A DNA stretch of 64,000 bases, taken from contig NZ_CP060394.1 of NCBI RefSeq assembly GCF_014274465.1, positions 4,898,001 through 4,962,000 on the forward strand, read 5' to 3'. The translations under genes and the position numbers were made by a program. This document shows, in pieces, positions 6,000 to 13,420 of the stretch (within the stretch, counting starts at the first letter, position 1; each line of letters starts with the position of its first letter). The notes below the pieces were generated by a model. The model saw only the letters and a program-made list of their open reading frames with translations, was not told where the DNA came from and did no database searches. The DNA comes from Alloacidobacterium dinghuense (GTDB lineage Bacteria > Acidobacteriota > Terriglobia > Terriglobales > Acidobacteriaceae).

Positions 6000-7567
6000 G
6001 CGTCACCCCGGATAGAAAAACAACCGAACGATTCGATAAAAGATTGCAGATCATTGCAGCGATATAACTCCAGGATCGGGTCGTTATCCTTCTCCCGGAC
6101 ACTCCAGGCTCCATGCAATTGAGAGACTGCGGGGATCACGAAGTAATCCAAGATCGAACGCGATGGGGGCATGAGCCGCGCTACGATCATCACATCCGCT
6201 GCTGCTCGTTTCCCAAGCAACAGCCTCCATAACGTATTCAATTTATGTCGCACCCATCCCTTGCATACGGACACATGTACCGTGACGCTACCGTTCAGGC
6301 GCACCATGTGTGGCAATGGCAATTTCTCTGCGGTTCCCCCAACAGCGCGAACACCTGCACACAGGCTCTCGCAGATTCCTTTGCTGATATTCCGCGACAT
6401 TCGAATGGCATGAATGTAATCGTAGTCCTTGGGAAGCGGGTATCCGATCAGCCGGTACGCTTCATCTATGCCGCCGAAATGATTGTTGTAGGCCACGGCA
6501 GAGGGAATATCCTTAGCCGCGTTAATCAGATTGGAGTTCAGTCGGCCCTCGCGCTTCCAGAGGCGGCGTAGATCGTTAAGCATCTCTGCGTCCACGAGCG
6601 TTTTAATTTCCTTCCTGATGCGTTCTCCGGCCTGATTCCATTGCTTCTCCGAGACAATGGCAGGGAAAGCATGTTCCCGAACGACCCATTTCTCTCGCGG
6701 CATACGCCTCGATTGGTGACACCGGTACTCCCACTTGCCATAGGCATAGGCTCCCTTGTACACGGGATCGATTAACAGATCACGCAACATCTGAATCGTC
6801 CACGGCGTGCCACCGCGAAACCTCTTTGCCTTATTCAGAATCTCCACACTCTCATGACGGCTCTTGCCCCGCGTCGCGTAAAGGTCGAAAGCAAGCCGGA
6901 TCGTTTTGACGGCCTGAGATGGCCCCGGTACCAGTGTCACCCGGTCCGTGCTGATGCTCTTCCATTCTCCGTCTTTCAGCAGTCCCTTCGGCCTTTTGTC
7001 TTGATCGACAAGCTGCCGCATCAGCCCGAATGGGGCATATCCGCCTTGCCAAAATCCCATCGAGGCAAGGCGACGTTGACCGGCAGAGACCTTTACCGAC
7101 AACTCTCGGCTGAATTCGCTGGCCATCGTGCGCTTCAGAGCTTTGAGAAGATTCGACGTTGGGCTGTTGTCGTTTTCGAATAGTTCGGCGCAGTATTGCA
7201 CCTTGACGCCTGCGCGTTTACACAGATATTCGTAATGGGCTGATTCGTCCGAATCTGGGAATCGTCCCCACCGGCTTACGTCATAGACCAGAACGTCGGT
7301 GAAGTCGGCCCCGCCAGATTCGACTGCCCGGATGAGATCCTGTAAACCCTTACGCTGTCGTATCGTCATCCCCGTTTTGCCCCGATCCACAAACGATCGG
7401 ATAATACCGAGGTTGTGGGCAGCAGCGTAGAGGGCAATGGCTGCCGATTGATTCTCAATCGAATACTGCTGATGTTCGGTACTCATCCGCATGTATTGGG
7501 CAGCGCGGCGCATGGAGGATACGTCACGGCTTTTCTTCGATCGCGGGTTCACAGCAATATGGATCAT
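5996..7567 (-). CDS. Large serine recombinase
   Basis: The product has about 523 residues. The N-terminal resolvase-type catalytic domain shows RRAAQYMRMSTEHQQYSIENQ, whose serine is the nucleophile, then DRGKTGMT, LVYDVSRWGRF and the SREL...QRRLASMGFW hinge. A recombinase DNA-binding domain follows (GGTPWTIQMLRDLLIDPVYKGAYAYGK). The C-terminal 200 residues are less conserved and carry no obvious zinc ribbon. Such enzymes integrate, excise or invert DNA through a Ser-DNA link. An upstream GTG at 7588 is possible; an ATG at 7513 would also keep the whole catalytic domain. The two genes behind it overlap by a few bases to about 40 bases. Left-side cargo and decayed duplicates fit a mobile element whose ends are not visible. 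Confidence 0.85.
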   Translation of the reverse strand: MIHIAVNPRSKKSRDVSSMRRAAQYMRMSTEHQQYSIENQSAAIALYAAAHNLGIIRSFVDRGKTGMTIRQRKGLQDLIRAVESGGADFTDVLVYDVSRWGRFPDSDESAHYEYLCKRAGVKVQYCAELFENDNSPTSNLLKALKRTMASEFSRELSVKVSAGQRRLASMGFWQGGYAPFGLMRQLVDQDKRPKGLLKDGEWKSISTDRVTLVPGPSQAVKTIRLAFDLYATRGKSRHESVEILNKAKRFRGGTPWTIQMLRDLLIDPVYKGAYAYGKWEYRCHQSRRMPREKWVVREHAFPAIVSEKQWNQAGERIRKEIKTLVDAEMLNDLRRLWKREGRLNSNLINAAKDIPSAVAYNNHFGGIDEAYRLIGYPLPKDYDYIHAIRMSRNISKGICESLCAGVRAVGGTAEKLPLPHMVRLNGSVTVHVSVCKGWVRHKLNTLWRLLLGKRAAADVMIVARLMPPSRSILDYFVIPAVSQLHGAWSVREKDNDPILELYRCNDLQSFIESFGCFSIRGDA

Positions 7568-7618
7568 TGGGGATGACTCGCCGCACACCGAATTTACGGA
7601 ACCGATCTTGGGGTTCCA

Positions 7619-7647
7619 TTGTCTACCTGTTTACCTTGTGTAGGCAA
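7619..7647. repeat. Short inverted repeat in front of the recombinase gene
   Basis: TTGTCTAC (7619-7626) and GTAGGCAA (7640-7647) form an inverted repeat with one mismatch around a 13-base centre. It lies about 50 bases upstream of the recombinase start. The position suits an operator or half-sites of a crossover site, but the arms are short and chance cannot be excluded. Confidence 0.3.
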
Positions 7648-7746
7648 AACCTCGCATCGACCTTTCAATTCGATTGCAGTTGCGTCCCACCGAATACGAC
7701 ACACATAGTAGACAGGAGAATGCATCTTTTCCTGGAGAATGTCCGG

Positions 7747-8525
7747 ATGACTATGAAATGGCCCACGGAGTTGCTGCTGGTTCGTCACGCCGAGTCGGCA
7801 TACAACAAACTGAAGCAGCAGAAGGAGGCCGACCCGGATTATCGTTGGTTCCGAGACCTGTTCGAGAACGATCGTTCAAATCCAGAAATCCAGCCCTTAG
7901 CCCAAATGCTTCAAAATCGTCATTCCCTCGGATGCAGCGACCGCGAGACTCGAATTACTCCGAAAGGAGAAGAGCAAGCCAGCATAACTGGGCAAAAAAT
8001 GCGGGCGTCCGGCGTGAAGTGTCCGGATGTCATTTTCGTCTCACCTTACCTTCGCACGCAGGAAACCCTGCGCATCCTGCAGGAAGAATGGCCCGGTTTG
8101 CAAGAGGCAAAAGTTTATCGTGAGGAGCGAATCCGAGAACAAGATCATGGGCTGGCGCTTCTTTACAGCGACTGGCGGATCTACCATGTGATGCACCCGG
8201 AACAGGGTGAACTGTACAACCTGCTCGGCGAGTATGACTACCGCTTCATGAACGGAGAGAATATTCCCGATGTTCGTCAGCGGAACCTTTCCTGGATCAC
8301 TACGCTCACCCGCGATTTCGCGGGAAAGCGGTTATGGCGATCACACATCATTTGACGATCCTGGCTACGCAGGCGAATTTCGAAAGGCTGAGTCCAGAGC
8401 AGTTTCTTCACCTGGATGAGCACGAGAAGCCGGTGAACTGCGGGGTCACCCGTTACGTCGGAAATCCTGATCTGGGGAGTCAGGGCAAGTTGGAACTGCA
8501 CGAATACAATCGGCAGTACTACTGA
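7747..8525 (+). pseudogene. Histidine phosphatase (phosphoglycerate-mutase-like), frameshifted
   Basis: The first 195 or so codons encode a histidine phosphatase with ELLLVRHAESAYN (phospho-acceptor His14), ITPKGEEQA and FVSPYLRTQETL. Close to 8330 one base is missing: the frame ends at 8355, while the second half continues in the next frame from VMAITHHLTILATQANF to HEYNRQYY at 8525. That second half carries the other conserved histidine, THHLTI. Restored, the protein would have about 259 residues, normal for the family. As written, the product lacks the second catalytic histidine and should be inactive. A GGAG nine bases before the ATG at 7747 supports that start. Confidence 0.75.
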
Positions 8526-8589
8526 GAACGCAATCAGGGGATCGAGGATCGCCAAAGTAACTGGCATGCCTCCATCCCGGCAATTACTC

Positions 8590-8820
8590 TCACTTCTTTC
8601 GGCTTGCCTTCTTGATAAGGGTGGCAGCCTTCTTAGCATCACCATCGTTTGCGAAACCGATGACCGCTGAATATTTTCTGCCAATGGCTTGGGCAACAAA
8701 AAAGCTGAGGTCCACACCAGCCTCCGCAATCGCCTGTGCAATCTTGTGTGCCATGCCTGGCTTATTATCGCCTTCGACGAGAAGCGTCGGGATCGATGAG
8801 GCGACGAGGCCCGTTTCTGT
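8590..8820 (-). pseudogene. C-terminal remnant of an ACT-domain protein
   Basis: The minus strand reads PTLLVEGDNKPGMAHKIAQA, then IAEAGVDLSFFVAQAIGRKY and a lysine-rich tail ending at a stop at 8590. GDNKPGMAHKIAQAIAEAGV is the usual first strand and helix of an ACT domain, the ligand-binding fold of amino-acid regulators. There is no start codon. At about 8820-8870 the frame runs directly into the remnant of a receiver domain on the opposite strand, so its 5' part was lost at a rearrangement joint. Confidence 0.6.
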
Positions 8821-8871
8821 AGCAGCAGCCGTTTACTTTTTTCCCAGAGAGCGGATAGATTTCAACAGCTG

Positions 8872-9219
8872 CAATGGCCTCATTGCCGGGAAGCCGGTAG
8901 CCCAAACGCTGGCGTGGATCTTTACAGCTTGGGGCTATGACGCTACGGCTGAGTACAGCGGCGAGGCTGCGCTCATGACCTCAGCAAAGTCACAGCCAGA
9001 CTTAGCCGTGATCGATATGTTTTTGACGGACATAAATGGGGTCGAGTGCGCGAATCAGGTGCGACGTCGGTATCCAGAATGTCGCATCATTCTCCTTCAT
9101 ACGATTGCAGATCCCCACTGATCGAAGACGCGCGGCTACTCGGTTACGAAGCGCTACAAAAGCCAGTCAATCCAGAGACTCTCCTTGGAACAGTGGCCAA
9201 GTTGTTGAATGCGACCTAA
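8872..9219 (+). pseudogene. Remnant of a response-regulator receiver domain
   Basis: The frame gives PVAQTLAWIFTAWGYDATAE, then SGEAALMTSAKSQPDLAVID, MFLTDINGVE and CRIILLHTIADPH. After a frameshift near 9118 it continues IEDARLLGYEALQKPVNPET and a stop at 9217-9219. This is the whole receiver fold from helix 1 to helix 5, with the phospho-acceptor aspartate (AVIDMFL) and the KP motif. The acidic pair before helix 1 reads AGKP instead of DDEP, and no start codon is present. It was probably a stand-alone receiver, now decayed and truncated at its 5' end. Confidence 0.65.
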
Positions 9220-9266
9220 AAGGGTTGGCACACTGATTGACGTCACGCTTGACGGTATCCAGCAGG

Positions 9267-9461
9267 TTAACGATTCTTCTTCACTTTCGCCCAACGTCTC
9301 CGCTGCGCGTCTGCAATCCGTTTCCTGCCTTCTGCGCTCATGGGTCCGCGCTTGAGTCTAGTGCGGTTGCCGTTGCTGCTGGTTCCAGTGAGCAAGGCTC
9401 TAACATGGGTTAGCAGCGTGATTTCCTCGTCGAGTGCTGTGATGATCTGTTGAAGGTTCAC
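9267..9461 (-). CDS. Small basic protein of the ADAQRKRWAK family
   Basis: The product has 64 residues: a short coiled helix (LQQIITALDEEITLLTHVRALL), then a Thr/Gly/Asn-rich linker, then GPMSAEGRKRIADAQRRRWAK. It is closer to the decayed copy at 12715 (ALDNEIALLSQVRALLTGTN) than to the gene at 2226. The start is a GTG preceded by GGCGG. Upstream, a segment resembling the shared divergent cassette is still recognisable. Role unknown; the basic tail suggests binding to DNA or RNA. Confidence 0.65.
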   Translation of the reverse strand: MNLQQIITALDEEITLLTHVRALLTGTSSNGNRTRLKRGPMSAEGRKRIADAQRRRWAKVKKNR

Positions 9462-9500
9462 GGGTATCCCGCCGACAAGGATAAACCATCTACGCTTTAT

Positions 9501-9632
9501 CTAATGTTTGAATCCGACTCGCAGCATGACACTGAGAACGAATATGGCACCCAGGATGACGAATATAAAAGCCCAGATGTAGCCGGATAGCCCCAATGCT
9601 GCGTTGTTCTTTCCTCTCCCGCGTCTTGCCAC
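9501..9632 (-). CDS. Very small single-span membrane protein
   Basis: Reading from a GTG at 9632 gives 43 residues: a basic, Asn-containing N-terminus (ARRGRGKNN), one hydrophobic helix (SGYIWAFIFVILGAIFVLSV) and a short basic tail. Positive charges before the helix suggest an N-in orientation. The frame is open further upstream to 9704, but that extension looks non-coding. No family recognised. Confidence 0.4.
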   Translation of the reverse strand: MARRGRGKNNAALGLSGYIWAFIFVILGAIFVLSVMLRVGFKH

Positions 9633-9740
9633 TTCGATACTTCTTTCGGTCCCGGTAAGCAGTCTGTGGGGGTTCTCAGACAGTAGCGGCAATACCGGTA
9701 ACAAGTCCAGAGATCTTTGGGGTACACGCTCTAATTCCTC

Positions 9741-9769
9741 TTGCCGTCAGCCTGCACACACCTTACACT
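9741..9769 (+). promoter_or_regulatory. Putative leaderless promoter, cassette copy 3
   Basis: TTGCCG (9741-9746), 17 bases, TACACT (9764-9769), then nine bases to the ATG at 9779. The -10 box, its distance to the ATG and the first twelve coding bases are the same as in the copy at 2527-2553. This points to duplication of a promoter-plus-start unit. Confidence 0.5.
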
Positions 9770-9778
9770 CTGTCGCGA

Positions 9779-9895
9779 ATGAGCGAACTGGATGACATTG
9801 TAAAAGTCTGCTCACTGTTTGGGGTCTGGCGGTTTCGTCATCTCGCTTGCTGCTTTACGAAGAGCGCCCATCTCGCGAGTCCCCATACCGCCTAA
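9779..9895 (+). pseudogene. Truncated MSEL-type ORF behind cassette copy 3
   Basis: The 38-residue frame starts MSELDDIVKV, as in the intact gene at 2542 (MSELNN), and then loses all similarity. The short, Cys- and His-containing remainder has no recognisable features. It is most likely the stump of a gene of the 2542 type, with only the promoter and first codons kept. Confidence 0.4.
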
Positions 9896-10033
9896 AATCA
9901 AACATGCCGCAACGGAAGGCATTGCAGCTACCAGCTAATCAGAGGGACGCTGGCGGCGTATGCGACTGCCTGTTCTTTCTGCGTATTTTGTGACTCTCGC
10001 CGCCCCGACCTGGTAGAAGCTTGGTATCGAGTG

Positions 10034-10309
10034 ATGCGCGCTGTTCGTCTTTGTGAACTACGTTTCCGACTCACATTGATTACGTGGCAAGAACTGGCCG
10101 CAGTTCTTCCGGACGATCTTCAGCAGTTTCTGGCTGCCAAGTACGGCATTATTCCGCCACGGATCGGACCCTTTGAACAACTGCATCATAACGAGCGCCA
10201 CGAATGCGGTTCCGGTTGCGGTGTTTCTTTCACAGCTACGCCTTCAGCGGTCGTGACAGCAGCGGATTTACCTTCACGTGCTTCTTGCCGTTCGGGAAGA
10301 CCTCGGTAA
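10034..10309 (+). CDS. Small ORF of the WQELAAVLP type (extended copy)
   Basis: The first 40 residues contain LCELRFRLTLITWQELAAVL and DDLQQFLAAKYGI, matching the 41-residue ORF at 13797-13922 closely. There the protein stops after GIVPA; here the frame runs on for about 50 residues into sequence that is antisense to the 10236-11138 gene. That tail is probably not functional. Upstream the same frame stays open for over 100 bases (RRPDLVEAWYRV) without an ATG, and the VEAW part is also present before the second copy. The true gene may therefore be longer at its 5' end. No family recognised. Confidence 0.4.
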   Translation: MRAVRLCELRFRLTLITWQELAAVLPDDLQQFLAAKYGIIPPRIGPFEQLHHNERHECGSGCGVSFTATPSAVVTAADLPSRASCRSGRPR

Positions 10310-11138
10310 CCTGCAGGGGCCGCATCACCGAGTGCTGCTTCTCCACGATGTTTCCATCTGGTTGCGGCAAGAAGCTCGTGTACGTGATCGTAACGTTCTC
10401 CTGAAGGTAGAACGTCCACAGACCGCCCTCCCGCTTCCCGAACACGCAGCCGTGTGGGTCCACGTCCTCAATCCGGAACCCGTTCGGATTCTGCCTTAAC
10501 CACGCATCGAATAGGCGTGAGTTCGCCGTTCCCAGCGCCTTATCCTTACGATCGGTCACATACATCGTCTTGTTCACCTCGCCCAGAATCTTTCCAGTCT
10601 TGGTCTCTGTGCGTGTCCTCATCATCTCGCGCCAGAACTTCGCGCCGTCCTTCGGATCGCTCCCCGGCTTTACCGTCTTGCCCCCGGCGTGGAAGATCGT
10701 GGGGCTTTGCTGCGTCCCTTTGATGAACACAGAGCATCCATTGATCGCTGCGGTAAAGAAGTACCGCGTCCCTCCGCCGTTAGGTGGCATCGGAGGAATT
10801 GTCAGGCTGATGATCTTCTGGTCGTACCACGGCAAATAGTGCACCGCCACCGCGTTTGGGTCAAAGGTATAGGAGCCGGTTACGACAATATTGCCCTTCT
10901 GGCCTGCGTTCACCGTATTGTGAGGAACCTTCGTGAAGTTGATGTATCCCACCAGGTTACCAGGACCCATCTGGTTGTACTCGTAGGTATCCTTCTGGTA
11001 CACCTTCACTTTCCTCTTAAGGTTTAGATCACCAATCGTCGTTCCGTGCGAGCCAATATGGTTCGCCGGAGTCACGGTATACTTCTTCATGAAGCCCAGC
11101 GAGTCGCTCTTGAAAAGTTCGTTATAGTCCTTTGGCAT
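10236..11138 (-). CDS. Hypothetical protein of unknown fold, 300 residues
   Basis: A 300-residue product without signal peptide or membrane helix, rich in beta-type segments. Notable parts are NHIGSHGTTIGDLNLKRKVK near the N-terminus, a TAAINGCSVFIKGTQQSPTI segment with a single Cys followed closely by FHAGG, and PNGFRIEDVDPHGCVFGKRE towards the end. The Cys and His in the central block are candidates for an active site, by appearance only. GGAGAG stands about seven bases before the ATG. The next gene to the left on this strand is far away, so it seems monocistronic. It could be an effector or enzyme carried by the mobile region; I do not recognise it. Confidence 0.7.
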   Translation of the reverse strand: MPKDYNELFKSDSLGFMKKYTVTPANHIGSHGTTIGDLNLKRKVKVYQKDTYEYNQMGPGNLVGYINFTKVPHNTVNAGQKGNIVVTGSYTFDPNAVAVHYLPWYDQKIISLTIPPMPPNGGGTRYFFTAAINGCSVFIKGTQQSPTIFHAGGKTVKPGSDPKDGAKFWREMMRTRTETKTGKILGEVNKTMYVTDRKDKALGTANSRLFDAWLRQNPNGFRIEDVDPHGCVFGKREGGLWTFYLQENVTITYTSFLPQPDGNIVEKQHSVMRPLQVTEVFPNGKKHVKVNPLLSRPLKA

Positions 11139-11217
11139 AAGATCTCTCCGTCGTCATGAAGTGGTGAGCCAGCGATTTTATCACGCACCATCGCTATTGT
11201 CCCCGTAGGGACGCTCA

Positions 11218-11532
11218 TCACCGAGCGCCCACCGGGGGTGGCCGGAGGCAGTCACCCTTCTCCGGCTCCCACAGAACCCAGCGTGCAGATTTTCCGCGCT
11301 GGCTCGTCAGAACGAACAGTTCTAGCTGAGCCTCGGTCCAATTGGGTTCGTCGGGCGTCATGGAAGGCAGCTCACCATTGTGCGGGGAGACAGTCGCGAG
11401 CACACTATTAGCGTTGTTCGGATTCGACCTGTAGGTGTAGTCGTCCAACTCCGCGCCGAACGACTTCATGTGTGAAACATCAACGTCGCGAAACAGTGGC
11501 TTGATATCGGCTGCGAATGAAACCTGTGGCAA
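11218..11532 (-). CDS. Small hypothetical protein, FAADIKPLFRDVD type
   Basis: The product has 104 residues, beginning PQVSFAADIKPLFRDVDVSH. It has a central NPNNANSVLATVSPHNGELP and a helix TEAQLELFVL. The start is TTG, supported by AGGAG five bases upstream. I recall the FAADIKPLFRxxDVxHM opening from short proteins in several phyla, including ones next to ferritin-like genes, but no function is established to my knowledge. The final 20 residues, rich in Trp, Pro and Gly, look irregular and may be extended. Confidence 0.55.
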   Translation of the reverse strand: MPQVSFAADIKPLFRDVDVSHMKSFGAELDDYTYRSNPNNANSVLATVSPHNGELPSMTPDEPNWTEAQLELFVLTSQRGKSARWVLWEPEKGDCLRPPPVGAR

Positions 11533-11739
11533 GGTTCTCCTAGCAATTTCGCAATCATCTTAGATGTAAATCTGTTCCTTGGGGGCGAGGGTGCTCTCCT
11601 GTCTTCGTGTTAGGACCACCGTCCGCTACGTGCACAAAGGGAAGTATCAACTGAAAGGTCCACTTTCGCATCACAAACAAGCGGTCCTGCATAAAAACCC
11701 TTCGCGGGTCGATGACAGGCTCAACCAACTTCAAACAGT

Positions 11740-12473
11740 TTAGTGCGCCACGAGGATTCGCAGCGGCGGGAACGCGTTCTGGCCCAGTCCAGCGGAAACA
11801 TCTCAACATTCATGCCGCAGGCGAGGAACTCGGCTTTGTACTCCGCCATGAGTTTGTAGTCGGAGATGACGGCCATGCCGCCCAACTTGAGGACGCGGGA
11901 GATTTCATGGCAGGCTCTTGACCTGCTATGCCGTTCATAGATGTTGTGCAGGCAGAGGTTGGAGAGCACCACATCGAACGATCCGTCAGGGAAGCTCATC
12001 CGGCGGGCATCTTCGCTCTTCACTGTGGTTTTGTCGGCGACGCCTTCAAGAGCAATATTCGTTAGCACAGCCTCAGGGACATTTCCCGAGAGGTCCTCAG
12101 CGTTCCAGATGTCGATGCCAGTGGCGTGCCCGGTAGTCAAGTGTTTGGCCGCGCCGATCAGGAGCAGTCCGCGACCGGTCCCCACGTCGAGCACTGTCTC
12201 TGTGCCAGCCCACGGCACCTTTGCCAATATGCGGTCGCGATGATGGAACTTGCCTACAAGAGAGTAAATCAGCATCAAAGTGCCCGGGACAGCGAAACTT
12301 GCCGCCGAGTAAAGAAACCCTGGGAAGAAATCCAGGCGGACATGGGCGATGGTCACGCTTCGCACTGCGAGGGCCAGCACAAGGCAGACTACGCAGGCCA
12401 CAAAGAGGTTGCGGATGACGGTTGGTGCATCAATCCCGTAGCTGGGCTTTCGGGCCGTCTCCTTTCCCTCCAT
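11740..12473 (-). pseudogene. Membrane-anchored class I methyltransferase, frameshifted near its 3' end
   Basis: Two hydrophobic helices (VACVVCLVLALAV and YSAASFAVPGTLMLIYSLVG) precede a Rossmann-type methyltransferase. The SAM-binding motif is VLDVGTGRGLLLIGAA, followed by an acidic strand end (GIDIW) and FDVVLSNLCLHNIYE. Near 11770 one T appears to be missing: in the restored frame the protein ends FPPLRILVAH at 11740, the usual last strand of this group. As written it ends with an unrelated basic tail at 11721. Only the last strand is affected, so residual function is possible. Substrate unknown. The start at 12473 is chosen because the 19 codons before it look non-coding. Confidence 0.7.
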
Positions 12474-12597
12474 TTCCCGCGCTGTTCGGCAGCAGAATTG
12501 CGGAAATCGTAGCATGGCCGCGACGCGCATCGAAACCGGTAGCGTCCGGTTATGTGTCTACTGCTTAGTGGAGTCAGGCGAAATACGTCAGCGTGCT

Positions 12598-12700
12598 ATA
12601 AATGCGTATTCTTTGTGAGGAGCGTTGATCTCCTCGATGTACCCCCTTGGCAAGAGAAGCTGTTCTGAAAAGGAGGGATCAAAGCAGCGGTGGAGAAGTC
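12598..12700 (-). pseudogene. Remnant of an alpha/beta-hydrolase (copy 2)
   Basis: After one frameshift the minus strand reads TASLAKG, then YIEEINAPHKEYAFIA. This is the segment before the catalytic histidine of an alpha/beta-hydrolase and is equivalent to the start of the remnant at 5195-5385. Here the gene breaks off before the histidine. It directly follows an ADAQRKRWAK-type remnant, the same order as at 5.2-5.5 kb. Confidence 0.55.
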
Positions 12701-12714
12701 ACGTGGGGTGAACT

Positions 12715-12904
12715 TCAGTCACCTGTCGGCGGCTTGCTGGGCTGTCGATTCTTCTTCGCTTTCGCCCATCGTTTCCGCTGTGCATCTGCAATCTTCTCTC
12801 TGTTCTGCGCTGAGAGTCCGACGTTTGGGTGCAGTGTGGTTGGTGCCCGTCAGTAGCGCCCTGACCTGAGACAAAAGAGCGATTTCGTTGTCCTAGTGCA
12901 ATGA
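12715..12904 (-). pseudogene. ADAQRKRWAK-type gene with frameshifts (third copy)
   Basis: With two small frame corrections (near 12893 and 12797) the strand reads ALDNEIALLSQVRALLTGTN, then PKRRTLSAEQRE, then KIADAQRKRWAKAKKNRQ and a stop at 12715. This aligns along its length with the intact protein at 9267-9461. Uncorrected, it cannot give the full protein. Confidence 0.6.
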
Positions 12905-12981
12905 GTACCTATGCGGTATTCATGACGCCTCGGATTGTAAGGCTCCCGTACTTTGTCCTGGTATCTAAGGCGATCAAACTT

Positions 12982-13203
12982 TTATGGACAGATTTTGACT
13001 TCTACTACATGAACCATATCCTGCACAGTCTCAATCTTCTCTGCTTCCTCGTCTGTGATCTCGATGTCGAACGCCTCTTCAGCGACCATAACCAATTCAA
13101 CTGAATCTAAATCGTCTGCACCCAAGTCCTTGAAGAATCTGGATTGCGGAAGAATGCTCAGCGTTGGTACCTCTAAGTGGCGACCTACTATCAAACGCAC
13201 CAT
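12982..13203 (-). CDS. Orphan acyl carrier protein
   Basis: The product has 73 residues of acyl-carrier type. The phosphopantetheine site is [12 protein letters not shown], with Ser34. The acidic recognition helix [17 protein letters not shown] and the closing TVQDMVHVV are intact. The usual motif is DSL; here it is DSV, a tolerated change. There is no fatty-acid or polyketide gene next to it, so it probably serves a specialised, unlinked pathway or is a stranded copy of acpP. The ATG at 13203 gives the standard length. A longer frame back to 13320 starts with TTG and looks non-coding. Confidence 0.75.
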   Translation of the reverse strand: MVRLIVGRHLEVPTLSILPQSRFFKDLGADDLDSVELVMVAEEAFDIEITDEEAEKIETVQDMVHVVEVKICP

Positions 13204-13420
13204 TTGAACGACATTCGAGTTGGGTGGGCATCGCGTAGCACGATGTAACGCGCTCACGGTAGCTTGGCCGTCGCTGCACCCCAGTATCGGTACGGTCTGG
13301 ATGGGATGCTCTGGCAACAAGGGAAAGCACGAATCAGCAGATGGATCATTGCGAAGATTCTTCTCTACTCTCGGTGCAAGTTCACGGAGAAGATTATCTC
13401 CGTAGTCATGAAAATGAAGA

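Noticed and set aside
8612-9121. A 169-residue intact response regulator
   Set aside because: Its first 80 residues are antisense to the ACT-domain remnant, the acidic pair is missing and the receiver's last part is in another frame.
11555-11809. A minus-strand protein of 84 residues
   Set aside because: Its first residues reuse the methyltransferase end in another frame, and the remainder resembles nothing; better explained by the frameshift in the methyltransferase gene.
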